Source: Halovenus aranensis (lineage in GTDB: Archaea > Halobacteriota > Halobacteria > Halobacteriales > Haloarculaceae). From it: a stretch of DNA of 64,000 nt. The position numbers and the translations under genes are program-made. The notes under the pieces are model-generated. The model did not search any database. It was given only the letters and a program-made list of their open reading frames with translations, and had not been told where the DNA came from. This document shows, in pieces, positions 8,133 to 17,309 of the stretch (position 1 is its first letter; each line of letters begins with the position of its first letter). The stretch lies in NCBI RefSeq assembly GCF_900100385.1, contig NZ_FNFC01000003.1, positions 62,001 to 126,000 on the forward strand, read 5' to 3'.

Positions 8133-9086
8133 TTACTCGAACTGCTCGGTTAGCGCTGGCACGACATCGAAGAGGTCGTCGACGATACCGTAATCAGCGA
8201 TATCGTAAATCGGGGCGCTCGGGTCGTTGTTGATGGCGATGATGGTTTCTGCGCCTTTCATGCCTGCGACGTGCTGGACTGCCCCAGAGATACCGACGGC
8301 GATGTATACCTCGGGCGTGACTTTCTTGCCCGACTGGCCAACCTGGCGGTCCTGTGGAAGCCAGCCGTTGTCGACAATCGGTCGGGACGACGAGACCGTC
8401 GCGTCGAGTGCCTCAGCGAGGTCGAAGATGATGTCGAGGTTGTCCTCTTCCTCGATACCACGACCGACTGAGACGAGCACTTCGGCCTCCGAGATATCGA
8501 CGTCGCCGGCCCCGACCTCTTCGAAGCCGGTGACCGTCGAGCGGACCTGTTCCTCGTCGATGGCAGCATCGAACGCCTCGACCGTTGCAGAGCCATCGCC
8601 TTCTGTGGCGTCCCACTCGCCCGGTCGGACGGTCACGAACGCACGCTCGCTGTCGACTTCGACATCCGCTTCGGTCTTTCCGTTGTATAGCTCTCTCGTG
8701 ACAGACAGGCCACCCTCGGCGTCTGCGTCGACAATATCAGTCACCAGTGGGTAACCGAGCGTCTGGGCAACGGCCGGTGCGTAGTCGAGCCCGTTGACGC
8801 TGTGGGGCGCGACGATGTACTGTGCGTCGATTTCGTCGGCAAGCTGCTCGGTGACCTGCCTGTAGATGTCGTGGTTGAACTCCTCGCCGCGGTCGACGGT
8901 GTGAATCGCGTCGACACCCTCGCGGTTCAGCTCGTCGGCGAAGTCGTCTACGTCGCCGCTGATTACGGCCAGGTGGAGGTCGCCATCGCTCCCGTCAGCG
9001 AGTTCGCGCCCCGCGGTGATGAGTTCGAAACTCTCGTCGCGGAGGTCGCCGCGTCGGTGTTCGGTGACTGCGAGAACGTCACTCAT
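8133..9086 (-). CDS. etfA: Electron transfer flavoprotein alpha subunit
   Basis: A 317-residue ETF alpha subunit. The C-terminal FAD-binding domain is clear: SSRPIVDNGWLPQDRQVGQSGKKVTP, then YIAVGISGAVQHVAGMKGAETIIAINNDP and IADYGIVDDLFDVVPAL. The N-terminal domain (to about 185) is the Rossmann-like ETF fold. Together with EtfB it carries electrons from acyl-CoA or other dehydrogenases to the membrane. Its start overlaps the etfB stop by four bases. No FixC/FixX-type oxidoreductase is adjacent. Confidence 0.95.
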   Translation of the reverse strand: MSDVLAVTEHRRGDLRDESFELITAGRELADGSDGDLHLAVISGDVDDFADELNREGVDAIHTVDRGEEFNHDIYRQVTEQLADEIDAQYIVAPHSVNGLDYAPAVAQTLGYPLVTDIVDADAEGGLSVTRELYNGKTEADVEVDSERAFVTVRPGEWDATEGDGSATVEAFDAAIDEEQVRSTVTGFEEVGAGDVDISEAEVLVSVGRGIEEEDNLDIIFDLAEALDATVSSSRPIVDNGWLPQDRQVGQSGKKVTPEVYIAVGISGAVQHVAGMKGAETIIAINNDPSAPIYDIADYGIVDDLFDVVPALTEQFE

Positions 9087-9862
9087 GCTTCCACCCCCTT
9101 CTCGCGAAGCAGCGTTGCAAGCTCTTCGGCGGTGTCGTCGGCGCTCCCTTCGAAGAGGTCGACATCGCTCTCGGTCTCGGGCTCTTCGAGCGAAGTCAGC
9201 GAGAGGACCGACTGGTCCAGTTCGACGCCGAGGTCTGCAGGCGACTTGACATCGAGCGGCTTGGACTGTGCCTGCCGGATGCCACGCAGGCTCGCATATC
9301 GTGGCTCGTTGATACCGGTCTGGATGGTCAACACCGCTGGCAGTTCGACCTCGGTCAGTTCCTCGACACCACCTTCAAGCTCGCGATGGACCGAGGCGAC
9401 ATCGTCTTCGAGGTCTAGCTGGTTGACAACTGCGCCCCACTCGTAGCCGAGCTCCGACGCCAGTGCGACGCCAGTCGAGCCAAAGGCCATATCGGCCGTC
9501 TGAACACCCGACAAAACGAGGTCGGGGTCTTCCTCACGGGCAACGCCAGCGAGCAGGCGGGCCTTCGTCGCGGAGTCGACCAACTCAACGTCGTCGAGTT
9601 TGTCGTCCCAGACACGGACAGCGCGGTCGGCACCTTTCGCCAGTCCCTGGCGAATCGTTTCCTCGGCGCGCTCCGGGCCGACCGTCACCGTAACAACCTC
9701 TACGTCGTCGTGAGACTCGCTTATTTGTACTGCCTCCTCGATGGCGTAATCGTCCCACTCGTTGAGGTCGTAGGTCAGGTAGCGGTCGTCGATGCTGAGG
9801 CCGTCGATCTCGAACTCGTCGTCGGCCTCGGCGACTTCCGATACTGTCACGAGGATTTTCAT
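9083..9862 (-). CDS. etfB: Electron transfer flavoprotein beta subunit
   Basis: A 259-residue ETF beta subunit, first gene of etfBA. It begins with the family stretch MKILVTVSEVAEADDEFEID, has the AMP/flavin-binding ETF fold with VTVGPERAEETIRQGLAKGADRAVRV, DLVLSGVQTADM and LPAVLTIQTGINEPRYASL. All regions expected of the family are present. An acidic C-terminal segment (about 225-250) links to the alpha subunit. Tight coupling to etfA suggests co-translation. Confidence 0.95.
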   Translation of the reverse strand: MKILVTVSEVAEADDEFEIDGLSIDDRYLTYDLNEWDDYAIEEAVQISESHDDVEVVTVTVGPERAEETIRQGLAKGADRAVRVWDDKLDDVELVDSATKARLLAGVAREEDPDLVLSGVQTADMAFGSTGVALASELGYEWGAVVNQLDLEDDVASVHRELEGGVEELTEVELPAVLTIQTGINEPRYASLRGIRQAQSKPLDVKSPADLGVELDQSVLSLTSLEEPETESDVDLFEGSADDTAEELATLLREKGVEA

Positions 9863-10009
9863 ACACCAACATATGAGAACCGGCTCCGCATAAACGTTGT
9901 TAGTTCGCTCGTAAACCCCTGGAGAGTTTGTCGCAGTAGTATCTCACGGCCGAGGACGTACAAATGCCCTGTTTTGTGTAATGGTATGAACTGAAAACAG
10001 GAGGTCTGT

Positions 10010-11251
10010 TTACTTGTCGCCGATATCGGTGATGTCCTCGTCGGGGAACGAGATGAGGTTCTCTCGGCCGATGCGGAGCTTGTCGATGCGGTCTTCCTCA
10101 TCCATCGAGGAGAGGAGTTGGGATACCTTCGCGTTCGACCAGCCAGTCTCTTTGACGATGGTCGCTTGCTTCATTCGTCCACCGTTCTCTTCGAGCAGGC
10201 GTTCGACCCGTTCCTCGTCGCTCAGTAGCTCAAGGTCAACCTCCTGGGTAGCCGCTGTGGCAGGCGCTGACTCTTCGACAGACGACTCTTCAGTCGCATC
10301 CTGGGATGGTTCTGTTTCGCTGGTTCCGAGTTCGGCCACAGCTTCTCGCACGCGTTCGGGACCGACGGCCATCATCACGCCGACGAACAGGACACCAACC
10401 GCGCCGAACACCGCGAAAGCGAGAGCAACCTGTCCAACCGAGAGTGTGCCGTCACTGCCGCCAGGGGTTGCCGGGCCGGTTCCTCCTGGTGTCGCTGTAG
10501 CTGTCGGCGTTACAGTCGGCGTCGTTTCGGTACCACCGGTCCCGAGTCCGATAACCGCCTGCAGCGTCTCGTTCGAGAACGACGCCGGTCCCTGCCAGCG
10601 CAGTGCCCCCCGGTCGGGGATAATCTCCGCGTCGTCGAATCCCAGCCCTTCGGGTGCTTCGATTCTGAGCGTCTGGTTCGGGCCAAGTCCTTGGAACCAG
10701 AGCCCAGCCTCTGTCTCGAAGACGTCGTCGAGATAGAGCTTGTTATCCTTCACGCGGGCAAAATTTTCCCAGGTAAACGAGAGAGTCAGCTCCCCTAGGT
10801 CGTCGCCGACTCTGCTCACACGTTGTGGGTTGACGATTCGAACGTCTCGGTCGGTTTCTGCATCGATTAGTTCGCTAGCGCGCTCAAACGCACCGAATCC
10901 GAGGTCTCTCCCCTCGACAGAACCGGATTCGAACTCCGCCGCGAGGTCGCTAAATACCTGTTGCTGGCGCTGCGTGGAGAGGTTGAAACGCTCTGTCACT
11001 TCCCACCGAGCGCTTCCATCGGTCTGGAGTTCGACCACAAACGTGGTGTTCGTCTCGATAATACTCGTGTTCACCGCAACGTTCGGCTGTGGTGGCTGGA
11101 CACTGTCTGGTGGAGCCGTGCTGTCCGGCGAGTAGACGGACGGAGACGCACCGCCCACACCGGTAGCGAACGCACAGAGAGCGACCACCACGACAGTGCC
11201 AAGACAGAGAGCAGGGACCAAGCGGAGAGCATCACGAGACGGCTCGGGCAT
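10010..11251 (-). CDS. Membrane-anchored winged-helix regulator with external domain
   Basis: A 413-residue protein with an N-terminal hydrophobic segment (about 11-33), a secreted-type domain (about 55-245), a Thr/Pro/Gly-rich stalk (TPTVTPTATATPGGTGP), a transmembrane helix (about 287-309), an acidic linker and a C-terminal winged helix (about 350-405; VERLLEENGGRMKQATIVKETGWSNAKVSQLLSSM). This matches the haloarchaeal pattern of an external DUF7345-like domain plus DUF7343-like HTH. Topology puts the HTH in the cytoplasm, so it may be a one-component membrane regulator. It is divergent from a secreted protein and a pilin, the likely targets (inference). Confidence 0.75.
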   Translation of the reverse strand: MPEPSRDALRLVPALCLGTVVVVALCAFATGVGGASPSVYSPDSTAPPDSVQPPQPNVAVNTSIIETNTTFVVELQTDGSARWEVTERFNLSTQRQQQVFSDLAAEFESGSVEGRDLGFGAFERASELIDAETDRDVRIVNPQRVSRVGDDLGELTLSFTWENFARVKDNKLYLDDVFETEAGLWFQGLGPNQTLRIEAPEGLGFDDAEIIPDRGALRWQGPASFSNETLQAVIGLGTGGTETTPTVTPTATATPGGTGPATPGGSDGTLSVGQVALAFAVFGAVGVLFVGVMMAVGPERVREAVAELGTSETEPSQDATEESSVEESAPATAATQEVDLELLSDEERVERLLEENGGRMKQATIVKETGWSNAKVSQLLSSMDEEDRIDKLRIGRENLISFPDEDITDIGDK

Positions 11252-11407
11252 GTATCGGCCTATTGCCCCTCACACCAGAAAACCTTTTCTATGAAACGTT
11301 AGGGCGCTGTATAAACTGTCTAGACGCTCCTCACGGACGGAGAGTGAATACAATCCACACAGCACCGCTCGCTGTGGATGGTGCTGTTGTGGTATCTCTC
11401 CGCGACC

Positions 11408-11419
11408 TTTTTATATACC
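11408..11419 (+). promoter_or_regulatory. TATA box of the secreted-protein gene
   Basis: TTTTTATATACC, centred 27 bases upstream of the ATG at 11441, fixes that ATG over the earlier one at 11378 because it predicts a leaderless transcript. Confidence 0.7.
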
Positions 11420-11440
11420 CGCCGGCAATACGTCACTAAT

Positions 11441-12658
11441 ATGTCGCGTCCCTCCAGGCTGTTGCTGTTATTCTGTGCGGGCACCCTCCTGTTGGCGGGA
11501 GGAGCGATCGCTACAGCTAGCGTCGACGAGCCGCTCTGGGAGTCGAGCCAGCTCACGAACAGTTCTGCTCACGTCGTCGAGGTGAGTAATTCGAGTAACT
11601 ACCTCTCGCTCGACCAAGCAGACGTTCGACAAGAGCAGTACGAATCAGCGTCGCTAGATGTCGCAGGTGCTGTCCAAGGGGATGCACTTCGGCTTCAGGG
11701 AGAACAGCGAAAGCGTATCGTCCAGCAGCAGTTAGCCGATAGCGACGACAAGGCTGCCTTCCACCGTCAGCTACTGCAGGAAATCGAGAGCAGTACTCTG
11801 TCGCTTGAACAACAGAGACACCAACTCTACCGGCAGTATAGCAGCGGTGAAATCGACGGGACGCAACTGTTCAGAGAGGTCGTCCGCCTCGGCGTCACCG
11901 CTGAGCAGTACCGAGATATCACGGATGTCGTACAGGGCACGTCGATTTCGGAAGGATTCTCCCGGCAGTACTCAAATATCGAAGGAGATTCCTCGCTACT
12001 TCCGTCGGCAATACTTTCACAGATCGAGGGCCACCTGTCGACAGCCGATACAGGCACCATGTACGTGCAGGCGGGAAATCAATCCCTAATACTGGCCTCG
12101 GTCGAGGGAGACAGCTATATCAGGGAGGCAATGTTGCTGGGCGAACACGAGAGGGACGCACCAGAGCAGTTCGGCAGCGGCGGCGCCTCTGAGGCAGAAG
12201 ACGCGTTCAACCGGGCTCAGAGCCTCTATCCGTGGACGGTCAGTGACGTATTTAATCCGACGCTCAGAGGGTTCGGCAACTCGTCGGTGTACCGGCTCAC
12301 AGCGAGTCACACACACGGAACACTGCGAACGTACCTCGATGGCGCAACGACAAATCCGTTCTACGAGGTCCACGAGAAGAATCCGTTCGCAGTGCCGGTG
12401 ACCGATTTCACGCAGACGACCAACGATGGACTCAGACTCGACGTCCAGGTGACGAACCCCACCGGGCCGATGCTGATCGAAGTCATCGAGACCGAGGACG
12501 TGATATACAATAATATCACAGTTTCTATCGACGAACAACCGGTCAAGACCCTGTCTTCAGGCGGCGACTTCTACACGGTACAGCCGGCCGGCTCGTTCGA
12601 GATAACGGCGAGGACAGACACCGGCCAGGAAGTCTCGGTCGCGATTTTCCCCGAGTGA
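11441..12658 (+). CDS. Secreted haloarchaeal protein of unknown function
   Basis: A 405-residue exported protein with a signal peptide (RPSRLLLLFCAGTLLLAGGAIATA) and no later membrane span. The central part (about 80-180) is helical and Gln-rich (KRIVQQQLADS..., LLQEIESSTLSLEQQRHQLYRQYS), possibly a coiled coil; the C-terminus looks beta-rich. Only one cysteine, in the signal peptide. It resembles a haloarchaeal family often found beside membrane HTH proteins (DUF7096/DUF7094-like, from memory). Upstream it diverges from the membrane-anchored regulator and downstream it is followed by a pilin, so a surface role is plausible. Confidence 0.7.
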   Translation: MSRPSRLLLLFCAGTLLLAGGAIATASVDEPLWESSQLTNSSAHVVEVSNSSNYLSLDQADVRQEQYESASLDVAGAVQGDALRLQGEQRKRIVQQQLADSDDKAAFHRQLLQEIESSTLSLEQQRHQLYRQYSSGEIDGTQLFREVVRLGVTAEQYRDITDVVQGTSISEGFSRQYSNIEGDSSLLPSAILSQIEGHLSTADTGTMYVQAGNQSLILASVEGDSYIREAMLLGEHERDAPEQFGSGGASEAEDAFNRAQSLYPWTVSDVFNPTLRGFGNSSVYRLTASHTHGTLRTYLDGATTNPFYEVHEKNPFAVPVTDFTQTTNDGLRLDVQVTNPTGPMLIEVIETEDVIYNNITVSIDEQPVKTLSSGGDFYTVQPAGSFEITARTDTGQEVSVAIFPE

Positions 12659-12731
12659 CAGCCGACCACGATGCCTCACAGCGTGACAGTCCAGCGAACG
12701 TTCAAATACGATAGCGACACCACCGGAGTGT

Positions 12732-13190
12732 ATGCCACGGGCGGTAAGTCCTGTCGTCGGTGTCGTCACGCTCCTCGCGGTGACGATAGTGCTGTCGGCG
12801 ACACTGCTCGGAGCGACGGCCGTCGACCTCTCTCCCCCCGGGCCGACCGCATCTCTCGACCTCACGGCCGACGCTTCGGCAGACAGAATCGAACTCGTAC
12901 ATCGCGGCGGTGAACCTCTCGATATCTCGACGCTCAAGGTGAAGGTATCAGTCGACGGTGACCCACTTGATTACCAGCCGCCAGTTCCGTTTTTTGCGGC
13001 CAAGGGGTTCCGTAGCGGACCAGAGGGAGCGTTCAACCCTGCAAGCTCGAATCGATTGCAGGCCGGGGAACAGACCAGTTTCGCCGTAGCGTCGACGAAT
13101 GCACCGGAGATAACGAGCGGGGCGACGGTCTCGGTTACTCTCTTTTCGGGGAATAGAACGCTCCTCGAAGTAGAGACGACCGCGACCTGA
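12732..13190 (+). CDS. Type IV pilin-like protein (archaeal pilin N-terminal domain)
   Basis: A 152-residue protein with a class III (prepilin) signal: MPRA then SPVVGVVTLLAVTIVLSATLLG, where prepilin peptidase would cut just before the hydrophobic assembly helix. The remainder is a small beta-rich globular domain with no cysteine. This fits the haloarchaeal Pilin_N family, which makes adhesion pili or minor pilins. It follows the secreted protein by 73 bases in the same direction and no pilus ATPase is nearby, so it would depend on an assembly machine encoded elsewhere. Confidence 0.8.
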   Translation: MPRAVSPVVGVVTLLAVTIVLSATLLGATAVDLSPPGPTASLDLTADASADRIELVHRGGEPLDISTLKVKVSVDGDPLDYQPPVPFFAAKGFRSGPEGAFNPASSNRLQAGEQTSFAVASTNAPEITSGATVSVTLFSGNRTLLEVETTAT

Positions 13191-13195
13191 GGGAG

Positions 13196-13819
13196 TTACG
13201 CCTCCGAGATGTGAGCAAGTGTCGTGATAGCCCGTGGGCTGTTCGGAGAGGCCTGCTGAATCGTATGTCCGAACTGCTCGAAGCCAGCCTCACGGAACAT
13301 CCGGTCTGCCTCGGCCTCGTCGTAAAAGAGCATGATTGCGTCGGCGGCCTTCTGGAATAGCGTCGAGTCCGGGTAGTCGGGACCGACGACGAGAACCTTT
13401 CCGCCGGGTTTGCCGACACGGCGTAACTCTTCGAGTGCCGTCACCGGGTTAGGCCAATACTCGATAGAGCCAGACGACCAGACGATGTCGAATCGGTCGT
13501 CAGCGAAGGGCAGTCGCTCCGCGTCGCCCATGTGGAACTTGACCGGCCCTCGCTTGCCGAACTTCTGGTATGCCTTGTCGAGCTGGTGGGCGCTCTGGTC
13601 GAGACCGTAGACGTTGTCTGTCTGCTGAATCAGCCCTTCGGTCGCGAAGCCGGTACCACAGCCGACGTCGAGTACCGAATCTCCGGGCTGGATGTCGAGC
13701 ATCTCGATTGCCTCGTCCCGCATCTCTTCGTTCCAGATGAAGGGGTTGATGCGGTCGTAGACTTGCGAGAGGTACCGGTAAAACAGCCGAGCGCGCTGTT
13801 TGTTTTCGAGAATACCCAT
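13196..13819 (-). CDS. VTE3-like quinone methyltransferase (MPBQ/MSBQ type)
   Basis: A 207-residue class I SAM methyltransferase with VLDVGCGTGFATEG (about 54-67). The order of phrases FYRYLSQVYDRINP.IWNEEMRDEA, YGLDQSAHQLDKAYQK, SSGSIEYWPNP and GGKVLVVGPDYP closely follows plant VTE3, which methylates plastoquinol and tocopherol precursors. In a haloarchaeon the substrate is more likely a menaquinone precursor (inference). The ATG at 13819 is supported by an AT-rich box at about 13842-13851 on the minus strand. The gene is divergent from the ATP synthase operon. Confidence 0.75.
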   Translation of the reverse strand: MGILENKQRARLFYRYLSQVYDRINPFIWNEEMRDEAIEMLDIQPGDSVLDVGCGTGFATEGLIQQTDNVYGLDQSAHQLDKAYQKFGKRGPVKFHMGDAERLPFADDRFDIVWSSGSIEYWPNPVTALEELRRVGKPGGKVLVVGPDYPDSTLFQKAADAIMLFYDEAEADRMFREAGFEQFGHTIQQASPNSPRAITTLAHISEA

Positions 13820-13840
13820 CGTTAGGTAGTTGGCGCCCGT

Positions 13841-13852
13841 CTCTAATAATCT
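13841..13852 (-). promoter_or_regulatory. TATA box of the quinone methyltransferase
   Basis: AGATTATTAGAG on the minus strand lies 27 bases before the ATG at 13819, giving a leaderless transcript and supporting that start over the much longer open frame. Confidence 0.5.
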
Positions 13853-13964
13853 GGCGAAGTCGGGCGTGGACCAGCGTGTCAGAGACGTGTGCGTGCAGAT
13901 ACCACGCAAAAACCATTTCGCAACTACCAAATAGGCATTCTTGTTACACTCAGACGATTGAGGA

Positions 13965-14297
13965 ATGCCCAACCAAGAGGTGTTACGACAAATCAAAGAG
14001 TCCGAAGCAGAGGCCGACGAGATAATCGAGGAGGCCGAAGCCGAGGCCCGCGAGCGCGTTGACGAGGCGCGAGAGCGGGCCGAGGAGATTCGCGAGGAGG
14101 CCAGAGCAGAAGCGAGAGAAGAGGCCGAGCAGCGAATCGAAACGGCCCGAGAAGAAATCGACGCCGAGCGCGAGGAAGTCATCGAAGCGGGCGAGTCGGA
14201 ACGCGACGAGCTGGAGGAGGCAGCCCAACAGCACGTAGAAGAGGTGATAGAACACACGGTCGAACTGTTCACGGAGGCGGTACATGCTCAGACCTGA
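13965..14297 (+). CDS. atpH: A-type ATP synthase subunit H
   Basis: A 110-residue almost entirely helical protein made of E/A/R heptads (EADEIIEEAEAEARERVDEARERAEEIREEARAEA), the peripheral-stalk subunit that pairs with subunit E as a coiled coil. It is the first gene of atpHIKECFAB and its end overlaps atpI by 14 bases. The N-terminal start MPNQEVLRQIKESE fits the family. Similarity of its repeats to the N-terminus of atpE is due to the shared coiled-coil composition. Confidence 0.85.
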   Translation: MPNQEVLRQIKESEAEADEIIEEAEAEARERVDEARERAEEIREEARAEAREEAEQRIETAREEIDAEREEVIEAGESERDELEEAAQQHVEEVIEHTVELFTEAVHAQT

Positions 14298-16452
14298 GCA
14301 GATGTCCAAAGTCTCGGTGACCGGCGCGAAGTCCGTCATGGACGAGGTCATCGAGACGATGCACGACCTGCACCTGGTCCACATCACGGACTACGATGGG
14401 TCCTGGGACGGGTTCGAACCAGGTGACTCACTCGAAGGTGCCGACGAAACTTCGAGTATGCTCGTGACCGTCCGGGCAATCGAGAGCACGCTCGATATCT
14501 CCGGAGACGACATTGGCGCGACAGGAAGCGTCAACCTCGACAACGCGGAGGAAAAGCTCGAGGAAATCCGGACCGAGATTAACGAACTCGACGACAGACG
14601 CGACGAACTTCGGGGCAGACAGCGCGAGATTCAGGAGCAACTCGACCAGATGGAGCTGTTCGCCGACCTCGGACTGGACCTCGACCTCCTGTGGGGGTAC
14701 GACTCCCTGACCGTCCGGGTCGGGGAGGGTGATGCCGGTGCAATCGAGGCAACCCTCGCGGAGAGTGACGGTATCGACGCCTACGACGTGTTTAGCGGCG
14801 ACGAAAGTGTCGCAATCTTCGCTCGCGAGCAGAGCGACGGCGCGCTCGAGGACGCGATTGTCGGTGTCCCATTCACGGCCTACGAAGTGCCGGAAGCCTC
14901 GGGGGACCCTGCCTCGAACGTTCAGGAACTCGAGCGCGAACACGAGCAAATCGAGACGAAGCTCGACCAGACCGAGAGTGAAATCGAGGAGCTACAGCTC
15001 GAACACGGCGAGTTTCTGCTCGCCCTGGAAGAGAAGCTCTCGGTCGACGCACAGAAGTACGAAGCTCCGCTTCGATTCGCGACGACCGAGCGCTCGTTCA
15101 TCGTCGAGGGATGGGTGCCCACAGAACGATACGAGCAGTTCGTCTCCGAACTCGACCAGGCGGTCGGCGACCGCCTCGAAATCGAGGAAATCGAGCGTGC
15201 CGAGTACACGAGCAGCGGGCATACGGCCCACCACGAGGAGGCCGCGGCCGACGGCGGGCAGGAGGTCGCGACCGACGGCGGCACCGACGGCGGTGTCGTG
15301 ACAGTCGACGACGAGCCGCCGGTCGTTCAGCGAAATCCCAACGTCATCGGTCCGTTCGAACTGCTGGTGAAGGCAGTCAACCGACCGAAATACTCGGAGT
15401 TCGACCCAACAATCGCGCTGTTCCTGACCTTCCCGTTGTTCTTCGGGTTTATGATCGGGGACATCGGCTATGGGCTGCTCTATGGCGCGGTTGGCTACGG
15501 AGTAATCCGAAAATTCGACTCACAAGGTCTGGTTGACTTCGGGAAAGTCGTCGCCTGGCTCGGCGTCTTCTCGATGGCGTTCGGTGTCCTGTACGGCGAG
15601 ATACTCGGATTGCACTTCTTCGAGTGGTTCGGCGCGCACCCACCAATCGAGAAGGGACTCTCCGACAAGATGTGGGCCGAAGCCTGGCTAGTAGTCGCGG
15701 TTGTCGCTGGCTGGATTCAGATTAACATCGGCTACATCTTCAACTTCATCGAGGAATTCCAGCTTCACGGCCCAAAGGAGGCAGTCGTCGAAGCCGGGTC
15801 GTGGCTACTGATGTTGAACGGCCTCTGGGTATTCATCTTCAGTAAGCTCTTCGATGGGAGCAAGCCCCCATTCCTCGTCGGAACCGAAGCGACGTTCAAC
15901 GGCCACCCCTTCGAACTCGGCTTCGCCGGCCTTCCGTCGATAGCCGGGTGGATTGGGCTTGGTGCGTTCATGCTCGGCATCGTGATACTGCTCACGGGGC
16001 CGTGGTTCGAAGTTGTGGAAGCGGTTGCACCGTTTACACACACGCTGTCGTACACTCGGCTGACTGCAGTGCTGCTGGCGAAAGCCGGGATGGCTCTCGC
16101 CGTGAACCTGCTGTACTGGGGAGCCTACAACGACGAGGAAGGCTTCCACTACATGTACGATTACGCCCCAGGATACGAGCCACACGGCGAGGAGGCCGAA
16201 GTCGTCTTCGGCGGCATCGCCAATATGGGGACAGAGATAACACTCGGACCGCTTCAGTTGGGACTCGAAGGTGCGTTGCTCGGACTGCCAGTACTGGTGC
16301 TGGGACATATAGTCGTCTTGGCAATCGGTGGCACAGCGGCTATACAGGCCATCAGGCTGGAGTACTTCGAGTTCTTTGAGAAGTTTTATGAAGGCGGTGG
16401 AAAGAACTACCAACCGTTCGGTTACGACAGAAGCTACACTACTGACAACTAA
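14284..16452 (+). CDS. atpI: A-type ATP synthase subunit I (stator membrane subunit a)
   Basis: A 722-residue two-part protein. The N-terminal cytoplasmic half (to about 355) is acidic and coiled-coil rich, with a variable Gly/Asp loop near 310-330; the C-terminal half has about eight membrane spans, including FLTFPLFFGFMIGDIGYGLLYG, GVLYGEILG and LSYTRLTAVLLAKAGMA. The conserved arginine of the proton half-channel is probably the one in LSYTRL. It forms the ion path against the subunit K ring. The start overlaps atpH. No intein or truncation is visible. Confidence 0.93.
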   Translation: MLRPEQMSKVSVTGAKSVMDEVIETMHDLHLVHITDYDGSWDGFEPGDSLEGADETSSMLVTVRAIESTLDISGDDIGATGSVNLDNAEEKLEEIRTEINELDDRRDELRGRQREIQEQLDQMELFADLGLDLDLLWGYDSLTVRVGEGDAGAIEATLAESDGIDAYDVFSGDESVAIFAREQSDGALEDAIVGVPFTAYEVPEASGDPASNVQELEREHEQIETKLDQTESEIEELQLEHGEFLLALEEKLSVDAQKYEAPLRFATTERSFIVEGWVPTERYEQFVSELDQAVGDRLEIEEIERAEYTSSGHTAHHEEAAADGGQEVATDGGTDGGVVTVDDEPPVVQRNPNVIGPFELLVKAVNRPKYSEFDPTIALFLTFPLFFGFMIGDIGYGLLYGAVGYGVIRKFDSQGLVDFGKVVAWLGVFSMAFGVLYGEILGLHFFEWFGAHPPIEKGLSDKMWAEAWLVVAVVAGWIQINIGYIFNFIEEFQLHGPKEAVVEAGSWLLMLNGLWVFIFSKLFDGSKPPFLVGTEATFNGHPFELGFAGLPSIAGWIGLGAFMLGIVILLTGPWFEVVEAVAPFTHTLSYTRLTAVLLAKAGMALAVNLLYWGAYNDEEGFHYMYDYAPGYEPHGEEAEVVFGGIANMGTEITLGPLQLGLEGALLGLPVLVLGHIVVLAIGGTAAIQAIRLEYFEFFEKFYEGGGKNYQPFGYDRSYTTDN

Positions 16453-16460
16453 CGAAAACC

Positions 16461-16709
16461 ATGTTCGAAACACTACCTGACCTGTCGAACGCTGTACTGT
16501 CATCGTCACCTGCACTGACCAAGGAAGCTGCGGCTGCATTCTCGATCGGTCTGGCCGCACTCGCAACGGGGTACGCACAGCGAGGCATCGGGTCCGCCGC
16601 AGTGGGTGCCGTCGCCGAGGATGGCGACAACCTGGTTCCGGGCCTGATTCTGACGGCGCTTCCGGAGACGCTCATCATTATCGCGTTCGTCGCCACCTTC
16701 GTGGTGTAA
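16461..16709 (+). CDS. atpK: A-type ATP synthase proteolipid subunit K (c ring)
   Basis: An 82-residue proteolipid with two membrane helices (about 25-52 and 58-82) joined by an acidic polar loop (AEDGDN). The ion-binding carboxylate is Glu69 in LTALPETLIII. The N-terminal 20 residues are an extra polar segment, common in haloarchaeal proteolipids. Each c subunit is a single hairpin, not the duplicated form of some archaea. It lies nine bases after atpI. Confidence 0.93.
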   Translation: MFETLPDLSNAVLSSSPALTKEAAAAFSIGLAALATGYAQRGIGSAAVGAVAEDGDNLVPGLILTALPETLIIIAFVATFVV

Positions 16710-16727
16710 CGCCTCCTTACCAAACCT

Positions 16728-17309
16728 ATGACTCTGGATACCGTCGTAGAAGACATTAGAGAGCAAGCCCGCGCGCGTGCGGAAGAGATTCGCGAGGAGG
16801 CTGACGCGGAGGCCGACGAGATAATCGAAGAGGCCGAAGCCGACGCCGAGGAGATTCGCACGGAGATTCTGGACGACGCGGAGCGCCAGATAGAACAGGA
16901 GCGTGAACAGCGGATGTCGAGCGCCAAGCTGGAGGCCAAACAGAGCCGGCTCGAAGCCCGTCGTGACGTACTCCAGTCGGTTCGTGACGACGTCGAGGCA
17001 GAAATCGAATCCCTGTCCGACGACGAGCGACGAGAGCTGACCGGAGCGCTGCTGGACGCGGCTGCTGCCGAGGTCGACGACGGTGCGACAGTCGAGGTCT
17101 ACGGCCGAGCTGAGGACCAGGAGCTGCTCGAGTCGCTGGCTGCAGAGTACGACGGCTTCGAGTACGCCGGCGAGTTCGACTGCCTCGGTGGTGTCGTTGT
17201 CGAAAGCACCGAGTCGCGTGTTCGTATCAAGAACACGTTCGACTCGATCCTCGAGGAGGTCTGGGAGGACAACCTCCGCGAGATTAGTGACATGCTCTTC
17301 GAGCAATGA
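16728..17309 (+). CDS. atpE: A-type ATP synthase subunit E
   Basis: A 193-residue peripheral-stalk subunit. An N-terminal coiled coil (1-90, EIREEADAEADEIIEEAEAD) precedes a globular head (about 110-193) ending in DSILEEVWEDNLREISDMLF, the conserved C-terminal region that contacts subunit B. It partners with AtpH. Its stop overlaps the atpC start by four bases. Confidence 0.92.
   Translation: MTLDTVVEDIREQARARAEEIREEADAEADEIIEEAEADAEEIRTEILDDAERQIEQEREQRMSSAKLEAKQSRLEARRDVLQSVRDDVEAEIESLSDDERRELTGALLDAAAAEVDDGATVEVYGRAEDQELLESLAAEYDGFEYAGEFDCLGGVVVESTESRVRIKNTFDSILEEVWEDNLREISDMLFEQ

Noticed and set aside
13820..14272. N-terminal extension of the quinone methyltransferase frame over atpH
   Set aside because: Ser/Arg-rich antisense of atpH; the ATG at 13819 has family similarity and a promoter.
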